Positions 42,409-50,376 of a DNA stretch of 50,376 nucleotides are shown one piece after another. Every line of letters starts with the position of its first letter. Position 1 is the stretch's first letter. This DNA is from Halobacteriales archaeon QS_3_64_16 (GTDB lineage Archaea > Halobacteriota > Halobacteria > Halobacteriales > Halococcaceae): assembly GCA_003021705.1 (NCBI GenBank), contig PXRJ01000031.1, positions 1 to 50,376 on the forward strand. The letters run 5' to 3'. A program made the position numbers and the translations under genes. A model generated the notes under the pieces. The model saw nothing but the letters and a program-made list of their open reading frames with translations. It did no database searches and was not told where the DNA came from.

Positions 42409-44223
42409 TTACTCCGCTCCGGCGTCGATCGGGTCCTCATCTCCGGCGACCGTCTCCAGCCCGAGTTCCTCCTTGATGGCCGCTACCGTTTGCCGCCCGG
42501 CACGGAGATCGGCCAGTGCTTCGAGGAGGCGATCGAGGTCCTCGCCCGCCGGGACGCGGCTCTGGGCCGCCGAATCCCGATCCCGGAGCGTCACCGAGCC
42601 GTCACCCTCGACGCTCTCGTAATCGACGGTGAGACAAAGCGGAGTGCCGATCTCGTCCTGGCGGCGATACCGACGGCCGATCGAACCTGAATCGTCGTAC
42701 TCGACGGCGAACCCGCGCTCGCGCAGCGCGTCGGCGATCTCCTTCGCCCGCTCGCCCATGCCGTCCTTGTCCATGAGCGGGAAGACGCCGACGAACGTCG
42801 GGGCGAGTTCGGGAGGTAAGGAGAGATAGGTCCGCTCCTCGCCTTCGACACTATCGCGGCGGAAGGCGTGTTCGAAGACGGTCGCGAAGACCCGATCGAC
42901 GCCGAAGGAGGGCTCGATCACCTCGGGCGTGACGTGCTCGCCGGAGATCGTCTCCTCGCGTATCTCGAAGCCAGTTATCGCCATTGGGATCGCGTGAGTC
43001 TCGCCGTCGATCGTGACCTCGATTTCCTCACCGTCGAACGCCTCGGGTTCTTCGGCCGCCCGTTCCTTTAGAGCCGCGACGACCTCGGGAGCGCGGTCGC
43101 CGAACTCCGGGCCCAGATAACTCATGTCGGGATCGACGGCCGGGCGTTCGGTCGTTTGGGGTTTTTCGTAGGGCTCGAAGACCGTCATCGATTCGCCCGA
43201 GTGGTCGGCGTGCCGGGAGAGATCGTAGGTTCCCCGCGTCGAGAACCCCGAAATCTCGATCCAGTTGCCCCCGAGTTCGGCTTCTGCGTCCCAGCAATCG
43301 GTAGCGTAGTGTGCGCGCTCGCCAGGGAGGTGCTGGCGAAATCGGAAGCGATCCATATCGACGCCGACGTGCTCGTACCACTCCTTTGCGATCCCCAGGT
43401 AGTAGGCGATCCAGGGACTCCCGATCACGCCTGCTTCGAGTGCCTCCCCGACCGTGGTCTCGACGTGCTCGGCGCTCCTTGCTTGCTGGCTGTCGATCGG
43501 ATAGAGCGAGAGGGACGTTTCGGCGACGCCGGAGAGGTCGGGTGGCGCTCCCTCGGGGTGGACGAAGTGTTCGAGTTCGGCCTGGGTGAACTCCCGTACC
43601 CTGATGAGCCCGCGGCGGGGACTGATCTCGTTGCGGTAGGCCGTGCCGATCTGGCCGACGCCGAAGGGCAGCTGATTGCGCGCGTACTCGGCCAGCCGGG
43701 GGAACTCGACGAAGATCGCCTGGGCGGTCTCGGGACGTAGGTAGCCCGGCGCGGAACTGCCCGGCCCGATGTTCGTCCCGAACATGAGGTTGAACGCGGT
43801 GACCGACTCGCCGGCCAGGACGGCCCCACAGCTCGGACACTCGAGGTCGTGCTCGGCGATCAGTTCGGCGACCCGCTCGGTCCCCAAGGCTTCGGCGTCC
43901 TCGATGTCAGTGTTATCTTCGACGAGGTGATCGGCGCGGTGGCTGGCTCCACAGCCGGGACACTCGAGTATCATGTCGTCGAATCCATCGAGGTGGCCTG
44001 AGGCCTCGAAGACGGGTTCGGGCATGACTGTCGGGCCAGCGACCTCCATGTGGTCTTCCCTGGTCAGAAAGCGGTCGCGCCAGGCCGATTCTACGTTGCG
44101 TTTCAGCGCAGCGCCTTGGGGGCCATACGTGTAAAAGCCGGCGACGCCGCCGTATGCTCCTGCCGCGGGGAAGTAAAAGCCCCGGCGAGTCGCGAGTTCG
44201 GTGAGTCGATCGTGGTCGGTCAT
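42409..44223 (-). CDS. glyS: Glycine-tRNA ligase (archaeal/eukaryotic alpha2 type)
   Basis: A 604-residue class II aminoacyl-tRNA synthetase. Motif 2 is near YRNEISPRRGLIRVREFTQAE, and motif 3 is in EVIEPSFGVDRVFATVFEHAF. Before motif 2, an expanded region has zinc-binding-type CxxC pairs: ILECPGCGASHRADH and LECPSCGAVL. The C-terminal anticodon-binding domain (LAPTFVGVFPLMDKDG... LREDRG-like) is present; its YDDSGSIGRRYRRQDEIGTP segment is family-typical. ATG 44223 is the natural start (MTDHDRLTELATRRGFYFPAAG). Intact. Confidence 0.97.
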   Translation of the reverse strand: MTDHDRLTELATRRGFYFPAAGAYGGVAGFYTYGPQGAALKRNVESAWRDRFLTREDHMEVAGPTVMPEPVFEASGHLDGFDDMILECPGCGASHRADHLVEDNTDIEDAEALGTERVAELIAEHDLECPSCGAVLAGESVTAFNLMFGTNIGPGSSAPGYLRPETAQAIFVEFPRLAEYARNQLPFGVGQIGTAYRNEISPRRGLIRVREFTQAELEHFVHPEGAPPDLSGVAETSLSLYPIDSQQARSAEHVETTVGEALEAGVIGSPWIAYYLGIAKEWYEHVGVDMDRFRFRQHLPGERAHYATDCWDAEAELGGNWIEISGFSTRGTYDLSRHADHSGESMTVFEPYEKPQTTERPAVDPDMSYLGPEFGDRAPEVVAALKERAAEEPEAFDGEEIEVTIDGETHAIPMAITGFEIREETISGEHVTPEVIEPSFGVDRVFATVFEHAFRRDSVEGEERTYLSLPPELAPTFVGVFPLMDKDGMGERAKEIADALRERGFAVEYDDSGSIGRRYRRQDEIGTPLCLTVDYESVEGDGSVTLRDRDSAAQSRVPAGEDLDRLLEALADLRAGRQTVAAIKEELGLETVAGDEDPIDAGAE

Positions 44224-44378
44224 ATCGAGTGTGTTTGGTGGGGGGTGTTCGTGGGCGTCGGTGGAGATCCGCGAGTCGTCTTCGGGTCGGCATTCGATCC
44301 CGGCCCGGCCGTCGAGGAGCGCGGTCGGTAGGTCGGGATCGTCGTCGATCGATATTGCGCTGCGAGCAGGCGCGTCCG

Positions 44379-45260
44379 TTATCGAAGGGCTCCGAGCACG
44401 TCGATGTCGCGGATAATACCTGCCAACTCGCCCCCGCTCACCAGCGGGATCTGCTCGATGCCGGACCCGATCATTCGCTGGGCGGCCTCCGTGGCGGTTT
44501 TCGTCCGTGTGAGGGTGATCGTATCACTACTCATGAAGTCACCGACCGGCTCGGCGGGGATCTCGACGTTACGGGTAGGCATGTACCGGTTGCCGACGGC
44601 CTTGATCCCTTCCCACATCCACTCGTCGTCCTGGTTCGCAACGGCTTCGCCGGTATCGGTCTCGCCCTCAACGATGCGGGCAACCGCTAGGATATCGACT
44701 TCGGTAAGCACGCCACACATCTCGGCGTCGTCGTCGAGCACTACACCGTAGGGGACGCCCGCATGCGCGAGCTGGCGTTCGGCCACCGGGAGGGGCGTCC
44801 CCCGATAGAGGGTGTGAATCTGATCACGTACGAGGTCGCCGACTGCCGTGTCGCCCGCGAGATCGCCCTCGGCCATCGCCCGGATGACGTCGGTCACCGT
44901 GACGATGCCGAGAAGTACCTTGTCGACCACGGGTACCCGACGAGTGCCCGATTCGACCATGAGATCGGCGAGTTCTTCGATCGTCGCGCCACTCGCGATC
45001 GCCGGGGGTTCCTCGGCGAGGATCGCCAGTTGGTCCTCGTCCGGGCGAGCGATAAGTGATTCGCGCGTGACCAACCCCCGGAACTGTTCGCTCTCGCTTC
45101 CGTTCTCACTGTCTGCCTCCTCCCCATCGTTGCTTTCCTTAACGACGGCGACCGAGGAGAACTCCTGCTCCTGGAGGTAGGCGAGGGCGTCCTCACGCGT
45201 CCCGGGCAGCGAGACGGTAACGAGGTCCTCGCGAGGCGTCATCACGTCCGCGACGTTCAT
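44379..45260 (-). CDS. CBS-domain protein with four CBS motifs
   Basis: A 293-residue cytoplasmic protein made of two CBS pairs. CBS1 starts at VADVMTPREDLVTVSL, with an acidic loop (SNDGEEADSENGSESEQ) inserted; CBS2 includes RRVPVVDKVLLGIVTVTDVI; CBS3 includes VPYGVVLDDDAEMCGVLTEVDIL; CBS4 includes IEQIPLVSGGELAGIIRDIDVLG. Such proteins bind adenosyl nucleotides or nucleic acid and act as energy or regulatory sensors. No catalytic domain is attached. Its target cannot be inferred from neighbours; it lies 155 bp downstream of the start of glyS, same strand. Confidence 0.92.
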   Translation of the reverse strand: MNVADVMTPREDLVTVSLPGTREDALAYLQEQEFSSVAVVKESNDGEEADSENGSESEQFRGLVTRESLIARPDEDQLAILAEEPPAIASGATIEELADLMVESGTRRVPVVDKVLLGIVTVTDVIRAMAEGDLAGDTAVGDLVRDQIHTLYRGTPLPVAERQLAHAGVPYGVVLDDDAEMCGVLTEVDILAVARIVEGETDTGEAVANQDDEWMWEGIKAVGNRYMPTRNVEIPAEPVGDFMSSDTITLTRTKTATEAAQRMIGSGIEQIPLVSGGELAGIIRDIDVLGALR

Positions 45261-45379
45261 AGTAGGCGTTCTGGGGTGGCCACCTACTAAGTAGTTTCAT
45301 TCGGCCCGCCGGTACGCTCGCGGCACAGTGTGGGCAACGACTAACCGACGCGACGACCGCGATGTGAGGAGCCAGGCTA

Positions 45380-45907
45380 TTAGTCCCTGAAGCTATCGAT
45401 TCGGGGGACGAACTTCTCGTACTCGTCGTGTTCGAACGAGCCGAGATGAGTGCCATCGAGCGTCCGGAGGTGGGTGTGACAAACCCCAGCGTCCTCCGCG
45501 GCCGCGACCAGCGGTTCGACCGTCCGGAGTTCGTAGCTGCCGGCGAGAAGGATCGCCGTCCGGGAGTCGGGATCGAGCAGCTCGGTCACGAGAAAGACCC
45601 GTCCGTCGGTACTCGCCCGGAAGACGTCGTACTCGGGGAACTCCTTCTCGCCGATCATCTCCTGGATCGCCGCGGCGTAGTTACCTGGAAGCGTATGGAC
45701 GAACCCGAAGCGATCGCTTGAGCCGGCCTCGGGGTGGGTAGCAGCGGTGTGGCCCGCCGGGACGGCGATCGTCTCCCAGTCCTCCTCCTCGTAGGCCTCA
45801 GTGCGGGCCGTCATGTCCGCCAAGGTGCGCGCCCAGGCGCCTTTCTCCCGCTCGGCGTTCGCGGCGAGGCGTTCCCCGTCGGGACTGTCCTCAATGCCCT
45901 CGACCAT
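45380..45907 (-). CDS. Haloarchaeal protein of unknown function
   Basis: A 175-residue acidic soluble protein: MVEGIEDSPDGERLAANAER, then an amphipathic helix, WETIAVPAGHTAATHPEAG, FGFVHTLPGNYAAAIQEM and YDVFRASTDGRVFLVTELLDP. The C-terminus has CHTHLRTLDGTHLGSFEHDEYEKFV. His residues are clustered but no known metal motif is clear. It could begin seven codons earlier at 45928. No family is named with confidence. A TATA-like CTATAG-type element lies close to the start. Confidence 0.75.
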   Translation of the reverse strand: MVEGIEDSPDGERLAANAEREKGAWARTLADMTARTEAYEEEDWETIAVPAGHTAATHPEAGSSDRFGFVHTLPGNYAAAIQEMIGEKEFPEYDVFRASTDGRVFLVTELLDPDSRTAILLAGSYELRTVEPLVAAAEDAGVCHTHLRTLDGTHLGSFEHDEYEKFVPRIDSFRD

Positions 45908-45986
45908 GTCGCCTCCTATAGTCGGCACGCCAAAGCCGCTTTTCCTTCGGCTATCCGTCCTCGCGTTCTCCTCGCTCCTGTCCGGT

Positions 45987-46017
45987 TCGGTCGATCACTG
46001 GCCAGTCGATCGACCGA
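45987..46017. terminator. Hairpin with perfect 10-bp arms downstream of the dpp operon
   Basis: TCGGTCGATC (45987-45996) pairs with GATCGACCGA (46008-46017); the 11-nt loop contains the further palindrome ACTGGCCAGT. It begins 52 bp past the end of the 46069 gene, so it could be a terminator for the leftward dpp operon, or an operator for the 45380 gene. There is no strong T run after it, so termination is uncertain. Confidence 0.4.
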
Positions 46018-46068
46018 TCGGCTGATCGAACTAATCGGACCGATCGAACTGACTGGAACGAGGTCGCC

Positions 46069-46572
46069 TCAGGCGACGACGCCGAAGACCGTTTCCAGGA
46101 AGAAGGAAGTCCCCAGGACCAACAGGCTCGTGATGAATAGCTTCGCACCCGCCGAGAGCCGTTCGGCCGGCGCGAGGTCGTACCGACGCAGCGGCGGCAG
46201 CCGATGGAGGGTTCCCTGGAATCGGGTTTCCTCGTCCGGCCCGACGATGCCCGTCGGATCGCCGTTCTTCCAGGCCGGCGTCGGGCGCATGCCGATCGCG
46301 CCGATTGCGAAGAGGGCGAAGCCGACCAAAAAGAGCAGGTACTTCACGCCGACCAACCCGCCACCGAAACCGACGCTCAGGACGCTCGCGGCGAGAGTGA
46401 GTAGCCCGGTGACAGCGAGGCTATAGACCAGCGCGTCGAGTACCTGGAGCCAGTGGCGGCGGCGCGTCGATCGGCCTCGGGCGCCCTCCATGCTCCCACC
46501 GCGATCCCGGTTACGCTCGTGACCGCAATCACGCTCGAAGCCGTTATCACGGTCGTGGTCCCCGGGAGTCAC
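46069..46572 (-). CDS. Membrane protein coupled to the dpp operon, unknown function
   Basis: A protein of 167 residues if translated from the GTG at 46572, whose GTGA overlaps the TGA stop of dppF and so implies coupling. An ATG at 46491 would give 140 residues. It has a charged N-terminus, two hydrophobic segments ([21 protein letters not shown] and [16 protein letters not shown]), an acidic loop ([17 protein letters not shown]) and a C-terminal segment ([20 protein letters not shown]). No family is recognised. The conserved position after a transporter operon may mean an accessory role, but this is not shown. Confidence 0.78.
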   Translation of the reverse strand: MTPGDHDRDNGFERDCGHERNRDRGGSMEGARGRSTRRRHWLQVLDALVYSLAVTGLLTLAASVLSVGFGGGLVGVKYLLFLVGFALFAIGAIGMRPTPAWKNGDPTGIVGPDEETRFQGTLHRLPPLRRYDLAPAERLSAGAKLFITSLLVLGTSFFLETVFGVVA

Positions 46573-47933
46573 GAGCGGTCGGGGTGAACGTCCGCGTCGA
46601 ACGCCTCGGCTGGCGATCGGTGCTCGGGGTTGTGCCGGTGACAGAGGCTCTCCCGACCCGTGTCGCTCACCGCGTGCTGTTCGGGTTCTTCGAGTTCACA
46701 TTCCCCGCCGAACTCCGCTTGGAGGTACTCGCGGGCCTCGCGTTCGTCTCCCTCTCGGCTGAGATCGCCCGCCCGTCCGAGGTGCTCGTCTACCGTTTCC
46801 GGTATCGTGACGTCCGCGAAGACTTCCTCGCGGATCTGTTCGACGTCGGAAAAACGGGTCTCCAGGCCGAGCAGTTCGCGGGCACGTTCGGAAAGCGTGC
46901 GATCCGCACGCCCCCGCTCCCGCAGGATCTCCCGGAAGACTTCGAGGCGCTCCCAGACCTCCCTATCGAGGTCCTCGTAGCCCTCCGGGCGGATCTTCAC
47001 CGGACAGCGCGTACTGAACGGACAGCCAGAGGGTGGGTCCCGCGGGCTCGGGGGCGTCCCGCGAAGGGTGATCCGGCGTTTCTCGCTCGTCGGGTCCGGC
47101 TCGGGGATCGCAGACAACAGTGCCTTGGTGTAGGGGTTCGCCGGGTTCGCGAAGAGCTCCTCGGTCTCGCCCAGTTCCATGAGATTGCCGAGATACATCA
47201 CTGCGACGCGATCGCAGATATGCCGCACTACCGACAGATCGTGGGCGATGAAGAGGTAGGTCAGCCCGAACTCCTCTTGCAGTTCTTCCAAGAGGTTGAT
47301 GATCTTCGCTTGGACGCTCATATCGAGCGCCGAGACCGGCTCGTCGAGCACGAGGAAATCCGGCGAGAGCGCAAGCGCCCGCGCGATCCCGACCCGCTGG
47401 CGCTGCCCGCCGGAGAACTGGTGGGGGGAGCGATAGTAGTGTTCCTCGCGCAGCCCGACGGTCTCGAGCAACTCGCGCACCCGCTGTTTGCGTTCCCGCG
47501 GGGAGCCCTGCTCGTGGACGTCCAAGGGTTCGCGGACTATCTCGCCGATCGTCATGCGCTGGTTGAGACTGGATTCGGGGTCCTGGAAGACGATCTGGGC
47601 GTTCTTGCGCCACTCTTTTAGCACCTCGCCCGAGAGGTCGGTGACGTCCTGGCCGTCTATCAGTACCTCCCCGTCGGTCGCTTGCTCCAAGCGCAGCAGC
47701 GTCCGCCCGAGGGTGGTCTTCCCACAGCCCGACTCGCCGACTACCCCTAAGGTCTCGCCGCGCTCGATGTCGAAGGAGACGTCGTCGACCGCTTTTACCG
47801 GGCTACCGCCGAAAAAGCCCCCGCCCTCGTAGTAGGTCTTCAGTCCCCGGACTTCGAGGAGGCTCGATCCCTCGCGCTCGGGATCGTTGCTCGGGCGGTC
47901 GATCGTCTCGGTCGTCTCGCTCATTTCGCTCAT
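46569..47933 (-). CDS. dppF: Oligopeptide/dipeptide ABC importer ATPase, DppF type
   Basis: A 454-residue ATPase. Walker A is GESGCGKTT near residue 70, the Q-loop is [20 protein letters not shown], the signature is [14 protein letters not shown], Walker B is [11 protein letters not shown], and the H-loop is [12 protein letters not shown]. The C-terminal oligo_HPY-type region is [19 protein letters not shown] with GCPFSTRCP, which relatives use to bind a cluster or stabilise the domain. An extra C-terminal extension (about 130 residues, Glu/Arg-rich) follows and ends DADVHPDRS, longer than bacterial DppF. It overlaps dppD by 4 bp. Intact. Confidence 0.96.
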   Translation of the reverse strand: MSEMSETTETIDRPSNDPEREGSSLLEVRGLKTYYEGGGFFGGSPVKAVDDVSFDIERGETLGVVGESGCGKTTLGRTLLRLEQATDGEVLIDGQDVTDLSGEVLKEWRKNAQIVFQDPESSLNQRMTIGEIVREPLDVHEQGSPRERKQRVRELLETVGLREEHYYRSPHQFSGGQRQRVGIARALALSPDFLVLDEPVSALDMSVQAKIINLLEELQEEFGLTYLFIAHDLSVVRHICDRVAVMYLGNLMELGETEELFANPANPYTKALLSAIPEPDPTSEKRRITLRGTPPSPRDPPSGCPFSTRCPVKIRPEGYEDLDREVWERLEVFREILRERGRADRTLSERARELLGLETRFSDVEQIREEVFADVTIPETVDEHLGRAGDLSREGDEREAREYLQAEFGGECELEEPEQHAVSDTGRESLCHRHNPEHRSPAEAFDADVHPDRS

Positions 47934-49189
47934 CGCGATCCCTCCCGTCTGTCCTCACCGGTCCCCGCGGCCTTGGAATCCGGGGACCCACTCCTCTCGG
48001 GGTCGGTATCGGCACTGCTCTCAGCACTGGCACCGGTACTGCTGTCCGTACTCGCGCCGGCCGTTACCTCCGCCGCGTCGCCCCGGGCCCGGTGTGTCTC
48101 GACGGCGTCCTCGCGGGACTGGTCCTCGGGATAGAGCAGACAGGAGGCGGTGTGGTCCTCGGCGGTTTCGTTGACCGACACCGAGACGGGGTGGACGGCC
48201 GTACAGTCTTCGAAGGCCTTCGGACAGCGGGGCGCGAACCGACAGTAGGTCGCCGGTTCGTTCGGCGTCGGGACGTCGCCCTCGATCGTCCTGAGTTGTT
48301 CCTCGTCGGGATGGCGACCCGGGATGCTCTCGAGGAGCCCTCGCGTGTAGGGATGGCGTGGGTTCGCGAACAGTTCCTCGACCGGCGCGCTCTCGACGAT
48401 CTCCCCGGCGTACATCACGTTCACGCGATCGGCGATCTCGGCGATCACGCCCATGTCGTGGGTGATGAAGACGATCGCGAGGTCGCGTTCGTCCTGGATA
48501 TCGCCTAGGAGCTCTAAGATCTGGGCCTGGATCGTGACGTCGAGTGCGGTTGTCGGCTCGTCACAGATGAGCAGGTCGGGCTCACAGGCCAGTGCCATCG
48601 CGATCACCGCCCGCTGGCGCATCCCACCGGAAAACTGGTGAGGATATTCGGTGAGCCGACGCCGGGCGTCGGGAATCGAGACCGACTCGAGGAGATCGAC
48701 CGCCACCTCGGTCGCTTCGGACCCGCGCAGGTCCTGGTGGAGTCGCAGGGCCTCTTTGATCTGATTGCCGACCGTATACACCGGGTTCAGCGAGGTGAGC
48801 GGGTCCTGAAAGACCATTGCGATCCGCCCGCCCCGGATCCGGCGGTACTCCTTCTGGCTGAGTTCGGTGAGTTCTTCGCCCTTGAAGCGGATCGAAGAGC
48901 CTTCCAAGACCTGGCCGGGCGAGTCGACCAGTCCCATGATCGAGCGGGCGGTCACCGATTTGCCCGAGCCGCTCTCGCCGACGATGCCGACCGTCTCCCC
49001 GGCCCGAACGTCGAAACTGCTGCCATCGACCGCTCTGACGGTCTCCTTCTCGGTGAAAAACGCCGTCCGGAGGTCCGAGACCGAAAGCACCGTCTGGCCG
49101 CTACGGTCGTTCGCTCCTGTCCGACTCGTCCCGTCGGCGAGATCACGATCGACGGGGCCATGATCGGTACCGGTGGTATCCGAACTCAT
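47930..49189 (-). CDS. dppD: Oligopeptide/dipeptide ABC importer ATPase, DppD type
   Basis: A 419-residue ATPase. Walker A is [16 protein letters not shown] near residue 75, the Q-loop is [17 protein letters not shown], the signature is [14 protein letters not shown], Walker B is [13 protein letters not shown], and the H-loop is [13 protein letters not shown]. The oligo_HPY region is [19 protein letters not shown], then [15 protein letters not shown]. The C-terminal 60 residues are Ser/Thr/Asp/Ala-rich and look disordered. It overlaps both dppC and dppF by 4 bp (ATGA), so the operon is tightly coupled. Intact. Confidence 0.96.
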   Translation of the reverse strand: MSSDTTGTDHGPVDRDLADGTSRTGANDRSGQTVLSVSDLRTAFFTEKETVRAVDGSSFDVRAGETVGIVGESGSGKSVTARSIMGLVDSPGQVLEGSSIRFKGEELTELSQKEYRRIRGGRIAMVFQDPLTSLNPVYTVGNQIKEALRLHQDLRGSEATEVAVDLLESVSIPDARRRLTEYPHQFSGGMRQRAVIAMALACEPDLLICDEPTTALDVTIQAQILELLGDIQDERDLAIVFITHDMGVIAEIADRVNVMYAGEIVESAPVEELFANPRHPYTRGLLESIPGRHPDEEQLRTIEGDVPTPNEPATYCRFAPRCPKAFEDCTAVHPVSVSVNETAEDHTASCLLYPEDQSREDAVETHRARGDAAEVTAGASTDSSTGASAESSADTDPERSGSPDSKAAGTGEDRREGSR

Positions 49190-50376
49190 CCGCCACCACC
49201 CCCGGCAGCGGCGGCGGCCGCTCCGTCGTCGGAGCCACCGCTCTGTGGGTCGATCGCGTCCCGAATGCCGTCACCGAAGGCATTGAACCCGGTCACGACG
49301 AGCGTGATCATGATCCCGGGGATCAACGAGATGTGCCAGGAGGGCGAGGCGACGTAGGGCTGGCCCGCGGCGATGATCCGGCCCCATTCGGGCGTCGGTG
49401 GCGAAATGCCCAGTCCTAGGAACGAAAGCGCCGCGACGGCGATGATGACCCCGCCGAGCGACAGCGAGGCGTAGATCAGCATGTAGCTCACGACGTAGGG
49501 GATCATGTGCTTTCGCATGATGACGCTCGGTTTCTGGCCGTAGCTCTTCGCGGCGTCGATCCACTCCTGTTCGGCGATCTGGAAGGCCGGACCGCGCACG
49601 GCCCGCCAGAGGAACGGCCAGTAGAAGAAGGTGAAGATGACGATCAGAAGCACTGCTCCGCCATAAGCGTCGCCGAGCCAGGTGCCCTGGAAGACCACCG
49701 CGGCGAGAATCGCCATCAGGAGGAAGGGAAGCGACTGGATCGAGTCACTCGCCAGTACCGTCGTCAGATCGGCCAGTCCTTTGTAGTAGGCCGTCACCAT
49801 TGCGAGGACGAGTGCGATTCCACCTGCCCCGAGCATCGTACTCAGACCGATCAAAAGCGAGATCCGCGCGCCATAGGCCATGTACGTAAAGAGGTCCTTG
49901 CCGGTGGTAAGCGTCCCGAAGGGGTGGAAGCGCCCGAAGTCGTCGTAGGTCATGGGTCCGACGTTCTGGCCGGGGATCCCCTTCGAGGTCGACTGGAGGT
50001 TCGCCACGCCGGCGGAGGTCTGGGAGACGCTGTCGGTCGTCTCGGAGTAATATTGGAACTGATTGCCGTAGGGATTGTAGATGTTGTCCTGGGCGGTAAC
50101 GGGACTGAGTGCCGGGGCGAACAGCGCGAAGACCAGGAATCCGACCACGACGATCAGGCCGAACTGTCCCCAGCGATGGCCGCGAAGCCGGCCGACCATG
50201 TCGTCACGCGGGGTCCAGTCGACCTGGCGGTAATGAATCCGGAACCACTGATAGCCCTTCCAGAGCCACGCGAGCCAGACGAAAGTGTAGGCATAGACGA
50301 GCACGACCCGCAGCGCCCACGCGTACATCGGCTCTAGCCCGAGGAAGGTGTTCACCCAGCCCCCTCCGTCGAAATA
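49186..50376 (-). CDS. dppC: Oligopeptide/dipeptide ABC importer permease, DppC type, 5' end outside window
   Basis: A partial permease with at least 396 codons in the window; the frame is open to the right edge, so the true start is probably beyond it. The GTG at 50355 is only one possible start. The first hydrophobic segment is AWALRVVLVYAYTFVWLAWLW, then FGLIVVVGFLVFALFAPAL typical of the OppC N-terminus. The EAA loop reads EQEWIDAAKSYGQKPSVIMRKH near residue 255. The C-terminus ends in an unusual Ala/Gly run (AAAAAAGGGGG). It would form the membrane channel with DppB, encoded right of the window. The 4-bp overlap with dppD shows an operon. Confidence 0.94.
   Translation of the reverse strand, partial: YFDGGGWVNTFLGLEPMYAWALRVVLVYAYTFVWLAWLWKGYQWFRIHYRQVDWTPRDDMVGRLRGHRWGQFGLIVVVGFLVFALFAPALSPVTAQDNIYNPYGNQFQYYSETTDSVSQTSAGVANLQSTSKGIPGQNVGPMTYDDFGRFHPFGTLTTGKDLFTYMAYGARISLLIGLSTMLGAGGIALVLAMVTAYYKGLADLTTVLASDSIQSLPFLLMAILAAVVFQGTWLGDAYGGAVLLIVIFTFFYWPFLWRAVRGPAFQIAEQEWIDAAKSYGQKPSVIMRKHMIPYVVSYMLIYASLSLGGVIIAVAALSFLGLGISPPTPEWGRIIAAGQPYVASPSWHISLIPGIMITLVVTGFNAFGDGIRDAIDPQSGGSDDGAAAAAAGGGGG

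Noticed and set aside
46584-47621. 345-codon plus-strand frame opposite dppF
   Set aside because: It is the mirror of a clear ABC ATPase; high GC keeps antisense frames open. The translation has no family features.

Overview
The window is about 50 kb of high-GC chromosome from a halophilic archaeon (class Halobacteria). Proteins are strongly acidic. Promoters are archaeal TATA-type, often about 27-33 bp from the start codon, which suggests leaderless mRNAs. The gene set includes archaeal-type glycyl-tRNA synthetase, an RFC small-subunit homologue, coenzyme F420 enzymes (CofC, CofG, CofH) and small CxxC proteins. The genus cannot be decided from the sequence alone. No rRNA, tRNA, CRISPR array or intact insertion sequence was seen.

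Layout. 1-5.6 kb: partial aldehyde:ferredoxin oxidoreductase, an SDR gene with one internal stop, an RFC small-subunit-like AAA+ protein, three small haloarchaeal genes and NAD+ synthase. 5.7-10 kb: a polyamine-type ABC importer operon in which the binding protein and one permease are disabled. 10.5-21 kb: small membrane protein, Rad3/XPD-type helicase, hydantoinase/oxoprolinase pair (hyuA frameshifted, hyuB intact), sulfatase and amidase. 21-26.5 kb: a DrrAB-type ABC exporter, a decayed PEP-synthase/rifampicin-phosphotransferase-like gene, a decayed small membrane gene and a TetR-family regulator. Four copies of one 16-bp palindrome link these into a probable regulon.

26.7-32.4 kb: small zinc-binding protein, TrkA-N protein flanked by two single-domain Lrp/AsnC ligand-binding proteins, then a tightly coupled pair: an isoprenoid-synthase-fold protein and a PEP-utilising swivelling-domain protein without an ATP-grasp half. 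This pair is the best candidate for an undescribed pathway. 32.5-39.6 kb: thymidylate kinase, NDUFA9-like NAD(P)-binding protein, F420 genes and purC. 39.6-46.6 kb: a Gfo/Idh/MocA-aldo/keto reductase fusion, dolichol-kinase-like protein, glyS, a CBS-domain protein and small genes. 46.6-50.4 kb: oligopeptide-type ABC transporter genes dppF, dppD and the start of dppC, running off the right edge.

Housekeeping genes (rfc, nadE, tmk, cof genes, purC, glyS) are intact. Six accessory genes for catabolism, transport or resistance carry nonsense or frameshift lesions. That uneven distribution argues for real gene decay, although some lesions lie in short G runs and need read-level confirmation.
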